Assembly: GCA_003695725.1 (NCBI GenBank)
Contig: RFHX01000237.1
Span: 1 to 25,629, forward strand
Source: J061 sp003695725 [NCBI: Candidatus Schekmanbacteria bacterium]
GTDB taxonomy: Bacteria; Schekmanbacteria; GWA2-38-11
DNA: 25,629 bases
Direction of reading: 5' to 3'
Of this stretch, positions 7,785 through 15,842 are shown piece after piece (within the stretch, counting starts at the first letter, position 1; each line of letters starts with the position of its first letter). Both the position numbers and the translations under genes were made by a program. The notes beneath the pieces were generated by a model. The model had not been told where the DNA came from, searched no databases, and was given only the letters and a program-made list of their open reading frames with translations.

Positions 7785-8654
7785 TCATCTCTTCTTGGCA
7801 CAAATCATAATTGAAAGCACATTCATTTGGTTTTTTGGGTTACGAAACTTATGCACTAAGTAGTTTTTCTTTTCTTTAAATCTTCCATCGAGCTTAGTCA
7901 AGGGCGCTATCGTTACATCTTTCCATCCGCATTTCTCTAAAATCTCCCTATATCGATAAGGTCTTACTCTGTTTGGAATCCCCCGAAAATATAATAGATT
8001 ATAGAATTTTTCACTGAACCTATAAATATTGTTTGGGTCTCTATCTCGTATCCATCTCGAGTGTGTCTGCAAATCTACCTGAGCTATAAAAACAGCGCCC
8101 GGTTTGCATACAACAGACAACTGCTCGATCGTTTTTTCAATGTCATCGAAATGTTCAAATGCCGCATAACTGAATACAATATCAATGCTCTCTTCCTCAA
8201 AGGAATCCTCTATATCGAAATCATCACGGCAAATATATTTTATTCTACATTGTTCTCCTGATTTAAATTTTTCAAGCTCTTCATAAATAAAGTCAATATT
8301 TGAATCCTTATTGTTTCTTTCAAGATAATTTAGAAACTCATCATACAAATTTGGTGATACATCTCGAGCCAAATTTTTGATGTCAATACTGTAATATTTC
8401 TCAACACCTTTAGCCAATAAACTTATCCCCGTGCCCAACCCTGCCCCGGGGGCGAGTTCAAGCACTGTTTTCCCTTTAATATAATCTTTCTGCTGAGTAT
8501 AGAGCGCCAAATAAAAGAGCCAAAGATTCACCGTCCTTATATCATAATCAATGCATTCTTCGACTGATGCAGCTTTCGGTGATGCATACCCAAAAAGGGA
8601 ATACTTGATTTTCGAAAAGAATAAAAAAAATGCACCTAAAACTTTATAATACAT
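7785..8654 (-). CDS. Class I SAM-dependent methyltransferase
   Basis: This is a 289-residue protein. VLELAPGAGLGTG (64-76) is the SAM-binding motif I, Asp91 ends the second strand (YYSIDI), and IDIVFSYAAFEHFDD is the motif-III-like strand seen in UbiE/methyltransf_11 proteins. The N-terminal 30 residues are hydrophobic and aromatic and may contact a membrane or lipid. The gene starts one base after the azoreductase stop codon and has no good ribosome site of its own, so translational coupling is likely. The substrate is unknown. A longer linker than usual separates motif I from the next core strand. Confidence 0.85.
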   Translation of the reverse strand: MYYKVLGAFFLFFSKIKYSLFGYASPKAASVEECIDYDIRTVNLWLFYLALYTQQKDYIKGKTVLELAPGAGLGTGISLLAKGVEKYYSIDIKNLARDVSPNLYDEFLNYLERNNKDSNIDFIYEELEKFKSGEQCRIKYICRDDFDIEDSFEEESIDIVFSYAAFEHFDDIEKTIEQLSVVCKPGAVFIAQVDLQTHSRWIRDRDPNNIYRFSEKFYNLLYFRGIPNRVRPYRYREILEKCGWKDVTIAPLTKLDGRFKEKKNYLVHKFRNPKNQMNVLSIMICAKKR

Positions 8655-8655
8655 A

Positions 8656-9288
8656 TCAAAATGTCTTCGCTATTGCTTTTGCCTTCCCTATGGCTTGTTC
8701 CTTCATTCTTTCAGCAATTTCAGCCCCTTCTTGAAGTGTTGGTTCAAGTATTAAACTATAACTATCTGTTATTCCAATAAATTTAAAAACTAATTCAAGA
8801 TATTTTTTCTGCAAATCAAATGCCTCTCTTTCGCTTCCTTCAGGATACTTTCCCCCACGGGCATAGACTATAAAAAGTTTTTTCCCTTCGAGCAATCCTT
8901 TATACCCTGTCTCAGGTGAATAGGAAAAAGTATAGCCGGGCTGAATTATTATGTCGAAGAATTGTTTCAATCTGTAGGGTATCCCAAAATTCCACATTGG
9001 CACAGCAAATACATATTTATCCGCTGATTTAAATTCAGTTATAACCTCTTCTACTCTCTTCCAAGCCCTTTCTTCATCTGCTGAATGTTTCAACCCATGC
9101 ATAATTGTATATTTTGCATTGACCTCAATTGAATCAAAGGTTGGTAAATTCATTGCAAAAACATTTTCTACTGCAATCTCATCCTGTGGATTTACTCTTC
9201 TATATTCCTCAACAAAGGCATCTGCTACTGCTATCGAATAGGACCTTTCAAGGCGTGGTGAAGATTGAAGATATAATAATTTGCTCAT
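8656..9288 (-). CDS. azoR: FMN-dependent NADH:quinone oxidoreductase / azoreductase
   Basis: This is a 210-residue flavodoxin-like protein of the AzoR/NQO family, which uses NADH and FMN to reduce quinones or azo bonds by two electrons. SSPRLERSYSI (about 9-19) is the FMN-phosphate loop, VFAVPMWNFGIPYRLKQFFD is the diagnostic flavin segment, and YARGGKY is the second FMN loop. The start is preceded by AAAGGAG. It is the first gene of a two-gene unit with the downstream methyltransferase. In bacteria these enzymes often act in electrophile or quinone detoxification. The family is clear; the physiological substrate is open. Confidence 0.93.
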   Translation of the reverse strand: MSKLLYLQSSPRLERSYSIAVADAFVEEYRRVNPQDEIAVENVFAMNLPTFDSIEVNAKYTIMHGLKHSADEERAWKRVEEVITEFKSADKYVFAVPMWNFGIPYRLKQFFDIIIQPGYTFSYSPETGYKGLLEGKKLFIVYARGGKYPEGSEREAFDLQKKYLELVFKFIGITDSYSLILEPTLQEGAEIAERMKEQAIGKAKAIAKTF

Positions 9289-9455
9289 CTTTTTTCTCCT
9301 TTGATTGAAAATCTACTTAATATATTATCAAAAATGAAATAAAATTCATATTTACATAAACAACAAACAAACTTTTCTCACTTTCTCTTTTGACGATTGA
9401 TACAGCAATCTATATGGGCCTATGGTATCGAGGAATTTTAGAGTATTGCTGAAAA

Positions 9456-10481
9456 TTATTCCTGTGGAAGTATTATAACCTTGATTGAATTCTGAGCCTC
9501 AGCTACCAAACGGAATCCTTCAGCTGTTTCATCAAGCGTCAGACGATGGGTAATCAAATCTTTAACATCAACTCGCTTTGCCCTTAAAAGTTCAATGGCA
9601 GTTGTCGTATCACCCGGCGGCCCCGCATAAGATGAAGTTATTGTAATTCCATCACGCCAAAGATTCCAAAAATCCACCGCTACCTCTGTCCCCGGCTCAG
9701 GCAATGCAAATAGAAGAAGCGTACCCCCTCTATCAACACTCTTTAAAGCCTGCTTCAAAGCTGGTACAGCGCCTGCGCATAAAATTACTAAATCAGCAAG
9801 GCGTCCTCCATTTGCATCTTTCAATAAATCGGCATTAAAATTCTTTGCATTGAAAACAGCATCTGCTCCACATTTCTTTGCAGAATCGATTCGGAATTCA
9901 TTTATATCTGTAGCAATTATTCTCCCAGCGCCAAGTGCTTTAGCCAATTTAATGTGCAAAAGTCCTGAAATTCCGCTTCCAATAACTAAGACACTATCTC
10001 CAGGTTTAAACCCTGCAATTCGTTGTCCACGCAAAACACAAGCTAGAGGCTCTGCAAAGGTTGCCTCTTCATATGTCACCTCATCCGGAAGAAGAAATGT
10101 TCCGCGGTCTACATTTATCGAAGGTACTCTCACATATTCGCAGAAACCTCCGGGGTCAAAATTAGTGGAACGAAGTGTATCGCAAAGAGAATAATTTCCT
10201 TCAAAACAATAATGGCAAGTATTGCACGGCACATGATGTGCTACTGTAACTCTATCTCCTTTTTTGAATTTTTCAACGCCCTCCCCTACTTCAACAACCT
10301 CACCTGCAATTTCATGGCCAAGCACCAGAGGAGCTTTTTTAATCCTATACCACTCCATTACATCACTGCCGCAGATACCACTCGCTATTATTTTTACAAG
10401 CAATTCGCCTGCGCCAATTTTAGGCACAGACATTTCTTCTATACGGATATCTTTATTATTGTAATATACTGCGGCTTTCAT
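9456..10481 (-). CDS. Zinc-dependent medium-chain alcohol/polyol dehydrogenase
   Basis: This 341-residue protein is related to threonine, sorbitol and butanediol dehydrogenases. Catalytic zinc ligands are Cys37 (GICGSD), His56-Glu57 (GHE) and Glu144 (AEPLACV). Four cysteines (86, 89, 92, 100) form the structural zinc site. The Rossmann motif GSGISGLLH starts at about 168, and an Asp in IIATDIN after it indicates NAD use. The gene begins 11 bp after the LsrF-like aldolase stop codon, so the two are probably one operon acting on a common sugar-phosphate or keto/hydroxy intermediate. The exact substrate cannot be told from sequence. Confidence 0.92.
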   Translation of the reverse strand: MKAAVYYNNKDIRIEEMSVPKIGAGELLVKIIASGICGSDVMEWYRIKKAPLVLGHEIAGEVVEVGEGVEKFKKGDRVTVAHHVPCNTCHYCFEGNYSLCDTLRSTNFDPGGFCEYVRVPSINVDRGTFLLPDEVTYEEATFAEPLACVLRGQRIAGFKPGDSVLVIGSGISGLLHIKLAKALGAGRIIATDINEFRIDSAKKCGADAVFNAKNFNADLLKDANGGRLADLVILCAGAVPALKQALKSVDRGGTLLLFALPEPGTEVAVDFWNLWRDGITITSSYAGPPGDTTTAIELLRAKRVDVKDLITHRLTLDETAEGFRLVAEAQNSIKVIILPQE

Positions 10482-10492
10482 CTACTTTATAT

Positions 10493-11284
10493 CTATTTAG
10501 CCTGTTTAAGCTCTTGAAATAACTCTCCTGCTTCCTTCGCTGTAGCTTTTTTGTGAATAATAGCCCTCAGAGCTTTGATCATAGCCACTGGATGTGGGTT
10601 TTGCCATATATTGCGTCCGAGATTTACACCAATTGCTCCCTTTTGCATACCGTCATAGACAAAATCGAAAACTTCCTGTTCTGTTTCAACCTTGGGTCCC
10701 CCTGCCATTACAACTGGTACCGGACAACCGCCTGTTACCTTATCAAAATTTTCACACCAGTATGTTTTCACTACCTTTGCGCCGAGCTCTGCCGCAATTC
10801 TGCATGCAAGCCCCAAATAACGATGGTCTCTTTTTTCAAGTTCTTTGCCAACTGCTGTAACTGCCATTACCGGAATACCGTAGCGTTCACAATCATTTAC
10901 GAGATTTGCCAAATTTAATAGCGTCTGCTTTTCATATTTACTGCCTACAAAGATAGATATGCCAACAGCAGATGCATTCAGCCGAATGATATCATCGATC
11001 GATGTAGTAATCCCCTCATTTGCCAAATCTTCACCTACCATACTTGTCCCGCCTGACACACGAAGAATGATTGGAATGCTTCCTTCAGGTACTACACACG
11101 AGCGAAGCACTCCTCTTGTAACAAAAAGTGCATCCGCATATCTCAAAAGCGGCTTGATTGTTTCCCCGGGTTTTTCAAGTTTTGTCGTTGGTCCTTGAAA
11201 ATAGCCATGGTCTATGGGCAAAAACATACAATGCCCGTCAGATTTGATAAGCTGTGACAAACGATTTCTCATTCCCCAATCCAT
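10493..11284 (-). CDS. LsrF-like class I aldolase/thiolase (DeoC/FbaB superfamily)
   Basis: This is a 263-residue TIM-barrel protein. It shares long stretches with E. coli LsrF (3-hydroxy-5-phosphonooxypentane-2,4-dione thiolase), such as ALDWGM-like DWGMRNRLS, DHGYFQGPTT, RIAAELGA and GRNIWQNPHPVAMIKA. The Schiff-base lysine is Lys173 in VVKTYW. It lacks about 28 residues at the N-terminus compared with LsrF. No lsrK, lsrR, lsrG or Lsr transporter is nearby; the partner is instead a zinc dehydrogenase. I therefore infer aldol or thiolytic cleavage of a phosphorylated ketose in another route. DhnA-type fructose-bisphosphate aldolase and ADH synthase are family alternatives. Confidence 0.87.
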   Translation of the reverse strand: MDWGMRNRLSQLIKSDGHCMFLPIDHGYFQGPTTKLEKPGETIKPLLRYADALFVTRGVLRSCVVPEGSIPIILRVSGGTSMVGEDLANEGITTSIDDIIRLNASAVGISIFVGSKYEKQTLLNLANLVNDCERYGIPVMAVTAVGKELEKRDHRYLGLACRIAAELGAKVVKTYWCENFDKVTGGCPVPVVMAGGPKVETEQEVFDFVYDGMQKGAIGVNLGRNIWQNPHPVAMIKALRAIIHKKATAKEAGELFQELKQAK

Positions 11285-11322
11285 AAAATCATTCCTCCAT
11301 CAATTATCAAAATTAAAAAAGT

Positions 11323-11535
11323 CTATTTTTCAGGCCTTACAATCAGATAACCTTTATCAATAAGCCAATGATGGAATTCATAAGTTGTATGCCTGCAGTT
11401 GGTCTTGCAGATACTTCTTATCCTTTCATACTCCTCTGTGCCTTCCTTTTGAGCTTCAAGGTCTAATTGGACAGGACATTTTATGTCTTTACAGTACTCT
11501 CTTCTTTGATAATCTATGTATCCTTCTATTGACAT
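11323..11535 (-). CDS. Small four-cysteine protein of unknown function
   Basis: This is a 70-residue protein with a strong ribosome site (AAAGGAG) before the ATG. Four cysteines occur as CKDIKC (15, 20) and CKTNC (43, 47), and two histidines follow in the segment CRHTTYEFHHW. That pattern could bind zinc or an iron-sulfur cluster. The C-terminus KGYLIVRPEK reads like a folded domain. It sits just upstream of the LsrF-like gene on the same strand (38-bp gap) and may be the first gene of that unit. I do not recognise a named family. Confidence 0.72.
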   Translation of the reverse strand: MSIEGYIDYQRREYCKDIKCPVQLDLEAQKEGTEEYERIRSICKTNCRHTTYEFHHWLIDKGYLIVRPEK

Positions 11536-11644
11536 TTTGTCTCCTTTGCTTAAATCTTTTTGTTGATATCTATTATCACCTTTATGTCGGAAGTTAATAT
11601 TTTAATGGCATTCAAAAGTCAATTATTCTTAACTAAAAAGTTTC

Positions 11645-11674
11645 TTGATTGCAAATTTTAATAATTTATATACT
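11645..11674 (+). promoter_or_regulatory. Candidate sigma-70-type promoter of the PqqD/radical SAM operon
   Basis: TTGATT and TATACT are separated by 18 bp and lie about 73 bp before the PqqD start. The match is good but the region is AT-rich, so chance is not excluded. Confidence 0.4.
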
Positions 11675-11747
11675 CTAAAGGCAATCTTTTTAGAAGCATA
11701 TTGAAGAAGAATGTTTAATTTTGCATTTAAGACGAAAGGAGTTTTTT

Positions 11748-12047
11748 ATGGACTTTTTTGAAAGATGTTACGCAAAAGAAACGTCAATTGTAGCAAGGAA
11801 AATTGCCGATGAAATAATTTTAGTACCTGTAAGAAAGAATGTTGGAGATTTAGAAAGTATTTATACCCTGAATGAAGTTGGTGCTAAAATCTGGGAATTG
11901 ATTGATGGTAAAAGAAAGATCAAAGATATTAGAGACGCAATACTGGAGGAATTTGACGCTACCGAAGAACAGGTAAATGAAGATTTAAGGGAATTTATAA
12001 AAAAGTTCGAAGAAATAGGCGGGATAAAGTTAATTAAAAAATTTTAG
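11748..12047 (+). CDS. PqqD-family peptide chaperone / RiPP recognition element
   Basis: This is a 99-residue PqqD-type protein, the winged-helix fold that binds leader peptides and hands them to radical SAM enzymes. The features are ESIYTLNEVGAKIWELIDGK in the middle (a beta strand followed by 'LNEVGA.IWELIDG', the family hallmark) and an IRDAILEEFD...V..DL.EFI helix pair. The ATG follows GAAAGGAG; the TTG at 11721 is upstream of that site and is rejected. The radical SAM gene starts two bases after its stop codon. In characterised systems this protein recognises a precursor peptide, but no precursor is seen here. Confidence 0.9.
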   Translation: MDFFERCYAKETSIVARKIADEIILVPVRKNVGDLESIYTLNEVGAKIWELIDGKRKIKDIRDAILEEFDATEEQVNEDLREFIKKFEEIGGIKLIKKF

Positions 12048-12048
12048 A

Positions 12049-13155
12049 ATGACTGCTGACTGCATACATATTCCAATCTCTGAATATAGTGAATTCAGCA
12101 AAAGAATTCATGAAAAGGCAAAGGAAACACGAATACCTCTTGGCGGTTCAATAGAAATAACATCAAGATGCAATCTCAACTGTCTCCACTGCTATATCAA
12201 CTCTCCGATAGACAATGCCAAAAAAGAAGAAAGAGGAGAATTGACTACAGAGGAAATCTTCAAAATTCTCGACTCCATTGCAGAAGAGGGATGTCTATGG
12301 CTTCTGCTGACAGGAGGTGAACCATTATTAAGAAAGGATTTTTTTGAAATATACAATTATGCAAAAAAGAAAGGATTCTTAATTACTCTTTTTACCAATG
12401 GAACTTTGATTGACGAAAAAACAGCAGATTATCTTGCAGATTGGCGCCCTTTTGCCGTTGAAATATCTGTTTACGGACGAACAAAAGAAACCTACGAAAA
12501 GATGACTGCCGTAAAGGGGTCATATGAAAAATTTCTCAATGGGTTGGAACGAATTCATAAAAGAAATATTTCTTTAAAATTGAAAGCCGTCGTAACATCA
12601 GTCAATATCTCAGAGCTCGATGAAATAAAGAGATGGGCTACGGAAGAACTGAACCTCCCCTTTCGTTTCGACCCTCTCATCAATATGACTTTAAATGGAA
12701 ATGTGCGGCCCAAAAAAGTAAGGATATCAGCAGAAGATGTCGTCAAATTGGATGTCAACGACAAGGAAAGAATGGCAGAATGGAAGAAGTTTTGCGATAA
12801 ATTTCTTGGTACTCCAAACAATGATTCCCTATTTCTATGCGGCGCTGGAATCAATTCTTTTCATATAGATTCTTACGGCAATTTGACTCCCTGCATACTT
12901 GTACGCTCTGAAAGCTATTCCCTTCGCAGTGGAAATTTCAAGGACGGTTATTATAACTGGATGCCCAAAGTATTATCCAAGAAAAGAACGAAAAAATCGA
13001 AATGTATCTCCTGTAATTTAGTCGCAATGTGCGGACAATGTCCCGGATGGGCAGAGCTTGAATGCGGAGATATGGAAAAACCTGTAGAGTATCTCTGTAA
13101 AATTGCTCACCTTAGAGCTGAAAAATTCTTTCAAGAATGGGAAAAGAACAAATAA
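12049..13155 (+). CDS. Radical SAM/SPASM peptide-modifying enzyme
   Basis: This is a 368-residue protein resembling PqqE and other SPASM maturases. CNLNCLHC (Cys41, Cys45, Cys48) binds the SAM [4Fe-4S] cluster and GGEPLL (89-94) is the SAM-contact motif. A C-terminal SPASM region with Cys264, 282, 319, 322, 328, 331, 339 and 350 should hold two auxiliary clusters, including the CxxCx5CxxC core with CPGWAELE. Such enzymes form C-C, thioether or ether crosslinks or epimerise residues. The gene starts two bases after the PqqD stop codon, so translation is coupled. The reaction and substrate peptide are unknown; acting on a peptide is inferred from the SPASM domain and the PqqD partner. Confidence 0.93.
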   Translation: MTADCIHIPISEYSEFSKRIHEKAKETRIPLGGSIEITSRCNLNCLHCYINSPIDNAKKEERGELTTEEIFKILDSIAEEGCLWLLLTGGEPLLRKDFFEIYNYAKKKGFLITLFTNGTLIDEKTADYLADWRPFAVEISVYGRTKETYEKMTAVKGSYEKFLNGLERIHKRNISLKLKAVVTSVNISELDEIKRWATEELNLPFRFDPLINMTLNGNVRPKKVRISAEDVVKLDVNDKERMAEWKKFCDKFLGTPNNDSLFLCGAGINSFHIDSYGNLTPCILVRSESYSLRSGNFKDGYYNWMPKVLSKKRTKKSKCISCNLVAMCGQCPGWAELECGDMEKPVEYLCKIAHLRAEKFFQEWEKNK

Positions 13156-13177
13156 TCTGTGAAAAAAATTATCTGAA

Positions 13178-14062
13178 ATGGATTCTGTAAAATTAAATAT
13201 AGCAGATATAATAATTGAAGTTGAAACAGAAACAGCCAATCTCACTTTCACTGACGACCAAGCCCATAAAAAATTCATAGTTGAAGATGGCACCCCTCAT
13301 ATTAAATTATTTGCTCATTATGGAAAACTTCCGAACATAAAACTTGGGAAACTCATTTTCGACTCAGAAAGCGTTTGGAAATTATATTCGTCGATCGATG
13401 ACGACAAAGTTGTGTTTACGCTTCATTCTCCGCCAAACGCTGAAACTCCCTATTCGATAGCCGTAATCGATAAAAGCTTTAGGAAAGGAGAAATCTATCT
13501 TTCCAATTCAGCACTACCGGAAGAAAGTCCATCACCGAACCCGCTCAATTACCCACTTGATGAACTAATAATGCTGTCTATCCTTTCGAAAGGTTACGGG
13601 ATCATTCTTCATTCCGCCTGCGTCTCAGATAATGGAAGAGGAATGCTTTTTACAGGAACTTCCGGAGCTGGTAAAAGCACGATATCTGCTATTTGGAAAA
13701 ATAAGGATGGTGTAACAGTGCTTACCGATGAAAGGGTCATCATCAAGAAGGAAAACAGCAGATATGTCGCCTATGGCACACCATGGCACGGTACTGCAAA
13801 AATCCATTCCCCTGAAAAAACTAATTTAGATGGAATTTTTTTCATAAAGCACGGTAAAGAAAATAATGCCAAACCACTCAATAAGATCGATGCTGTATCA
13901 AGATTCATAGCAAGAGCTTTCCCGACTTATTGGGATAAAGAAGGGATGGAGTTTTCTCTCAATTTTGCTTCTGCAGTAGTCGAAAATGTCTCCTGTTTTG
14001 AACTGTATTTTACACCTGATGATGGAGTTGTAGATTATGTCCGCTCAATCAAAAAACAATGA
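13178..14062 (+). CDS. HPr kinase/phosphorylase-like P-loop protein
   Basis: This 294-residue protein has a C-terminal half resembling the HprK kinase domain: a HSACVSDNGRGMLF strand, Walker A GTSGAGKST (160-168), TDER (183-186) as the acidic segment, and GTPWHG, a hallmark of HPrK-like proteins. The first 125 residues are unlike HPrK and probably form a separate domain. HPrK homologues lacking HPr are common in peptide-modification clusters, where one type phosphorylates a serine of a lasso precursor. A kinase acting on a peptide or small molecule is therefore plausible but inferred. It starts 22 bp after the radical SAM gene, and its end overlaps the next gene by 26 bases. Confidence 0.82.
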   Translation: MDSVKLNIADIIIEVETETANLTFTDDQAHKKFIVEDGTPHIKLFAHYGKLPNIKLGKLIFDSESVWKLYSSIDDDKVVFTLHSPPNAETPYSIAVIDKSFRKGEIYLSNSALPEESPSPNPLNYPLDELIMLSILSKGYGIILHSACVSDNGRGMLFTGTSGAGKSTISAIWKNKDGVTVLTDERVIIKKENSRYVAYGTPWHGTAKIHSPEKTNLDGIFFIKHGKENNAKPLNKIDAVSRFIARAFPTYWDKEGMEFSLNFASAVVENVSCFELYFTPDDGVVDYVRSIKKQ

Positions 14063-14543
14063 GACGGGTAATTCTGAAAGCAAACTCTTCAAGGAACTTT
14101 CAGAGGAAATTTTGAAGAGGAACCATATTCTAAGATTTGAGGCAAGAGGAGGAAGTATGCACCCCTTCATCAAGGACAGAGACATAATTAAGATAAAAAA
14201 GATAGACCCAAAAAAGTTGAAAAAAGGAGACATCATCTTTTTTTCTTCAAACGATAATAAGATGATTGCCCACAGAATAATCAAAATCAAAGGTTCTGAA
14301 AACAAGCCACTGACTTTTTTGACAAAAGGAGATGCTTGCACAAACTACGATATGGAAGTACCAGAATCAAAGGTGCTTGGAAAAATTATCTCTATTGAAC
14401 GAAATGGGAAAGAAATGTCTGAAGAAAACTTGTTGGCGCAGTTTAAAAATTTCATAATTTCTAAAATTTCACCCTTTTCGTTTATCCTTTATCCAGTGGG
14501 GCAGAAAGCAAAAAAAATAGGTATGACACTGCTCAAAAAATGA
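14037..14543 (+). CDS. S24/S26-family (signal peptidase I-like) protein
   Basis: This is a 168-residue protein. GGSMHPFI (38-45) is the nucleophile box with Ser40. IAHRI places His79 where bacterial signal peptidases have lysine, as in SipW and ER-type enzymes. KGDAC...D (97-105) resembles the conserved GD..N..D box. There is no clear N-terminal membrane anchor; only a weakly hydrophobic C-terminal helix (about 130-155) could associate with the membrane. It overlaps the HPrK-like gene by 26 bp and the nucleotidyltransferase gene by 4 bp. In a RiPP-type locus it could remove a leader peptide, which is an inference. Confidence 0.82.
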   Translation: MSAQSKNNETGNSESKLFKELSEEILKRNHILRFEARGGSMHPFIKDRDIIKIKKIDPKKLKKGDIIFFSSNDNKMIAHRIIKIKGSENKPLTFLTKGDACTNYDMEVPESKVLGKIISIERNGKEMSEENLLAQFKNFIISKISPFSFILYPVGQKAKKIGMTLLKK

Positions 14544-15784
14544 AATACAAAAAAATCAACAGTCTTATATTTAATCTGACTCTTGGAAGAATCGATGAAG
14601 CTGAAAGCATCGTAAAATCAGCTGAAAGAGAAGGTATGCCTATCGATTGGGAGGCGCTTGTCGATTTAGCCGCATATCACGGCGTCGCTTCAATTATCTA
14701 CAAAAATATAAAAGATATAAAACCACGGTTTGTTGACAACTCTTTCCTATCAGAAATAGAATCTTACTACTACGGAATAGCAGGAAAAAATACAAACTAT
14801 TTTGCTGAGATGGACAAGATTCTTTTGACCTTAAACGATTCTGGTGTAGATACTATTCTTCTCAAAGGTGCGGCATTGGGAGAAACGGTTTATAATAACA
14901 TTGCATTAAGGCCCATTGAGGATATCGACCTTCTTGTAAAAAGGTTTGATTTTCCTGCGGCAAAAGCTGCATTCAAGAGATGGGGTTATGATGTCCATGA
15001 AAAGATTTTCCCATCCCGCATTCATAAGGAAATCGAAATGGAAAGGCATAAGCCATTCGAAAAATACGAAAGCGAACTTCATTTCTTCGACAAGAAAAAC
15101 CGCTTCTTCTTCGACATTCATTGGAATCTGCTGATTGTCTGTGAATCAGGAATTGCAGAAGCTATTCAGCTGAATATGGATAAAATATGGCAGAGAATAA
15201 AAGAGATAAGCACAGGCGAGGCATATGCATATACAATGTCTGATGAAGACAATCTCATCTACCTATGCCTCCACCTTCGTGAGAGACACTTTGAAAAGGC
15301 GCGCTCACGCTTGATTTGGTGGTATGATGTCTATATGCTCCTAAAGCAATCCCTGAATACTTTGGACTGTGCTTATTTTCTCAACACTGTATCTGAATAC
15401 GGCGCTGAAAAATCTGTTTTTTCAATAATCAAAACTGTTAAAACCCTATTTGGGATAGAGCTTCCTAAAGAAATAGATGATGCCATTGGAGATGATATAG
15501 AAACTTTTGAACTCAATAAACTTATCCCCGAGCCAACAGACCAGATAAAATATCAAAGAGTTTTCGTAGAGAGAGACTATCTTGCTGAAATCAAAAACAT
15601 CAAAGGAATTACCAAAAAAATTCGCATTCTAATCGGTGATATCTTTCCTGACAGCAGATATATGGTTTCTTATTACCGTATTGAAAACAAAGCCCTTCTT
15701 CCATTATATTATCTCATAAGGTTCAAAAATGTCCTCATCAAAGGGTTGAAAGCAGCGAATCAGTTGATAAAAAACAATCAATAG
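14540..15784 (+). CDS. NTP_transf_5-type nucleotidyltransferase
   Basis: This is a 414-residue protein. LLKGAALGETVY followed by RPIEDIDLLV (two metal-binding aspartates) is the core of the uncharacterised nucleotidyltransferase family (NTP_transf_5) that recurs in lasso-peptide and other RiPP or polysaccharide loci. The remainder is helical, with FFDIHWNLL and YLCLHLRERHFEKARSRLIWWYD, which is typical of the family. It overlaps the S26-like gene by four bases (ATGA) and closes the five-gene unit. It may transfer a nucleotide to a peptide, sugar or toxin-like target; none of these is shown by the sequence. Confidence 0.85.
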   Translation: MKYKKINSLIFNLTLGRIDEAESIVKSAEREGMPIDWEALVDLAAYHGVASIIYKNIKDIKPRFVDNSFLSEIESYYYGIAGKNTNYFAEMDKILLTLNDSGVDTILLKGAALGETVYNNIALRPIEDIDLLVKRFDFPAAKAAFKRWGYDVHEKIFPSRIHKEIEMERHKPFEKYESELHFFDKKNRFFFDIHWNLLIVCESGIAEAIQLNMDKIWQRIKEISTGEAYAYTMSDEDNLIYLCLHLRERHFEKARSRLIWWYDVYMLLKQSLNTLDCAYFLNTVSEYGAEKSVFSIIKTVKTLFGIELPKEIDDAIGDDIETFELNKLIPEPTDQIKYQRVFVERDYLAEIKNIKGITKKIRILIGDIFPDSRYMVSYYRIENKALLPLYYLIRFKNVLIKGLKAANQLIKNNQ

Positions 15785-15842
15785 AAGAAAAATTCATCTT
15801 CTCTGCCCAACCTTCCTTAGCCGTAAGAATTCTCTACAGAGA

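Noticed and set aside
9401-9454. CAGCAAT...ATTGCTG inverted repeat downstream of the zinc dehydrogenase gene, considered as a terminator
   Set aside because: The arms are seven bases with a loop of about 40 bases and no T-tract.
11711-11761. Sixteen-codon frame (MFNFAFKTKG...) before PqqD, considered as a precursor or leader peptide
   Set aside because: It overlaps the PqqD ribosome site and start codon, has no good ribosome site of its own and carries no typical core residues.
15782-15804. AGAAGA...TCTTCT hairpin between the convergent nucleotidyltransferase and ABC genes
   Set aside because: The stem is only six AT-rich base pairs and is not followed by a T-run on either strand.
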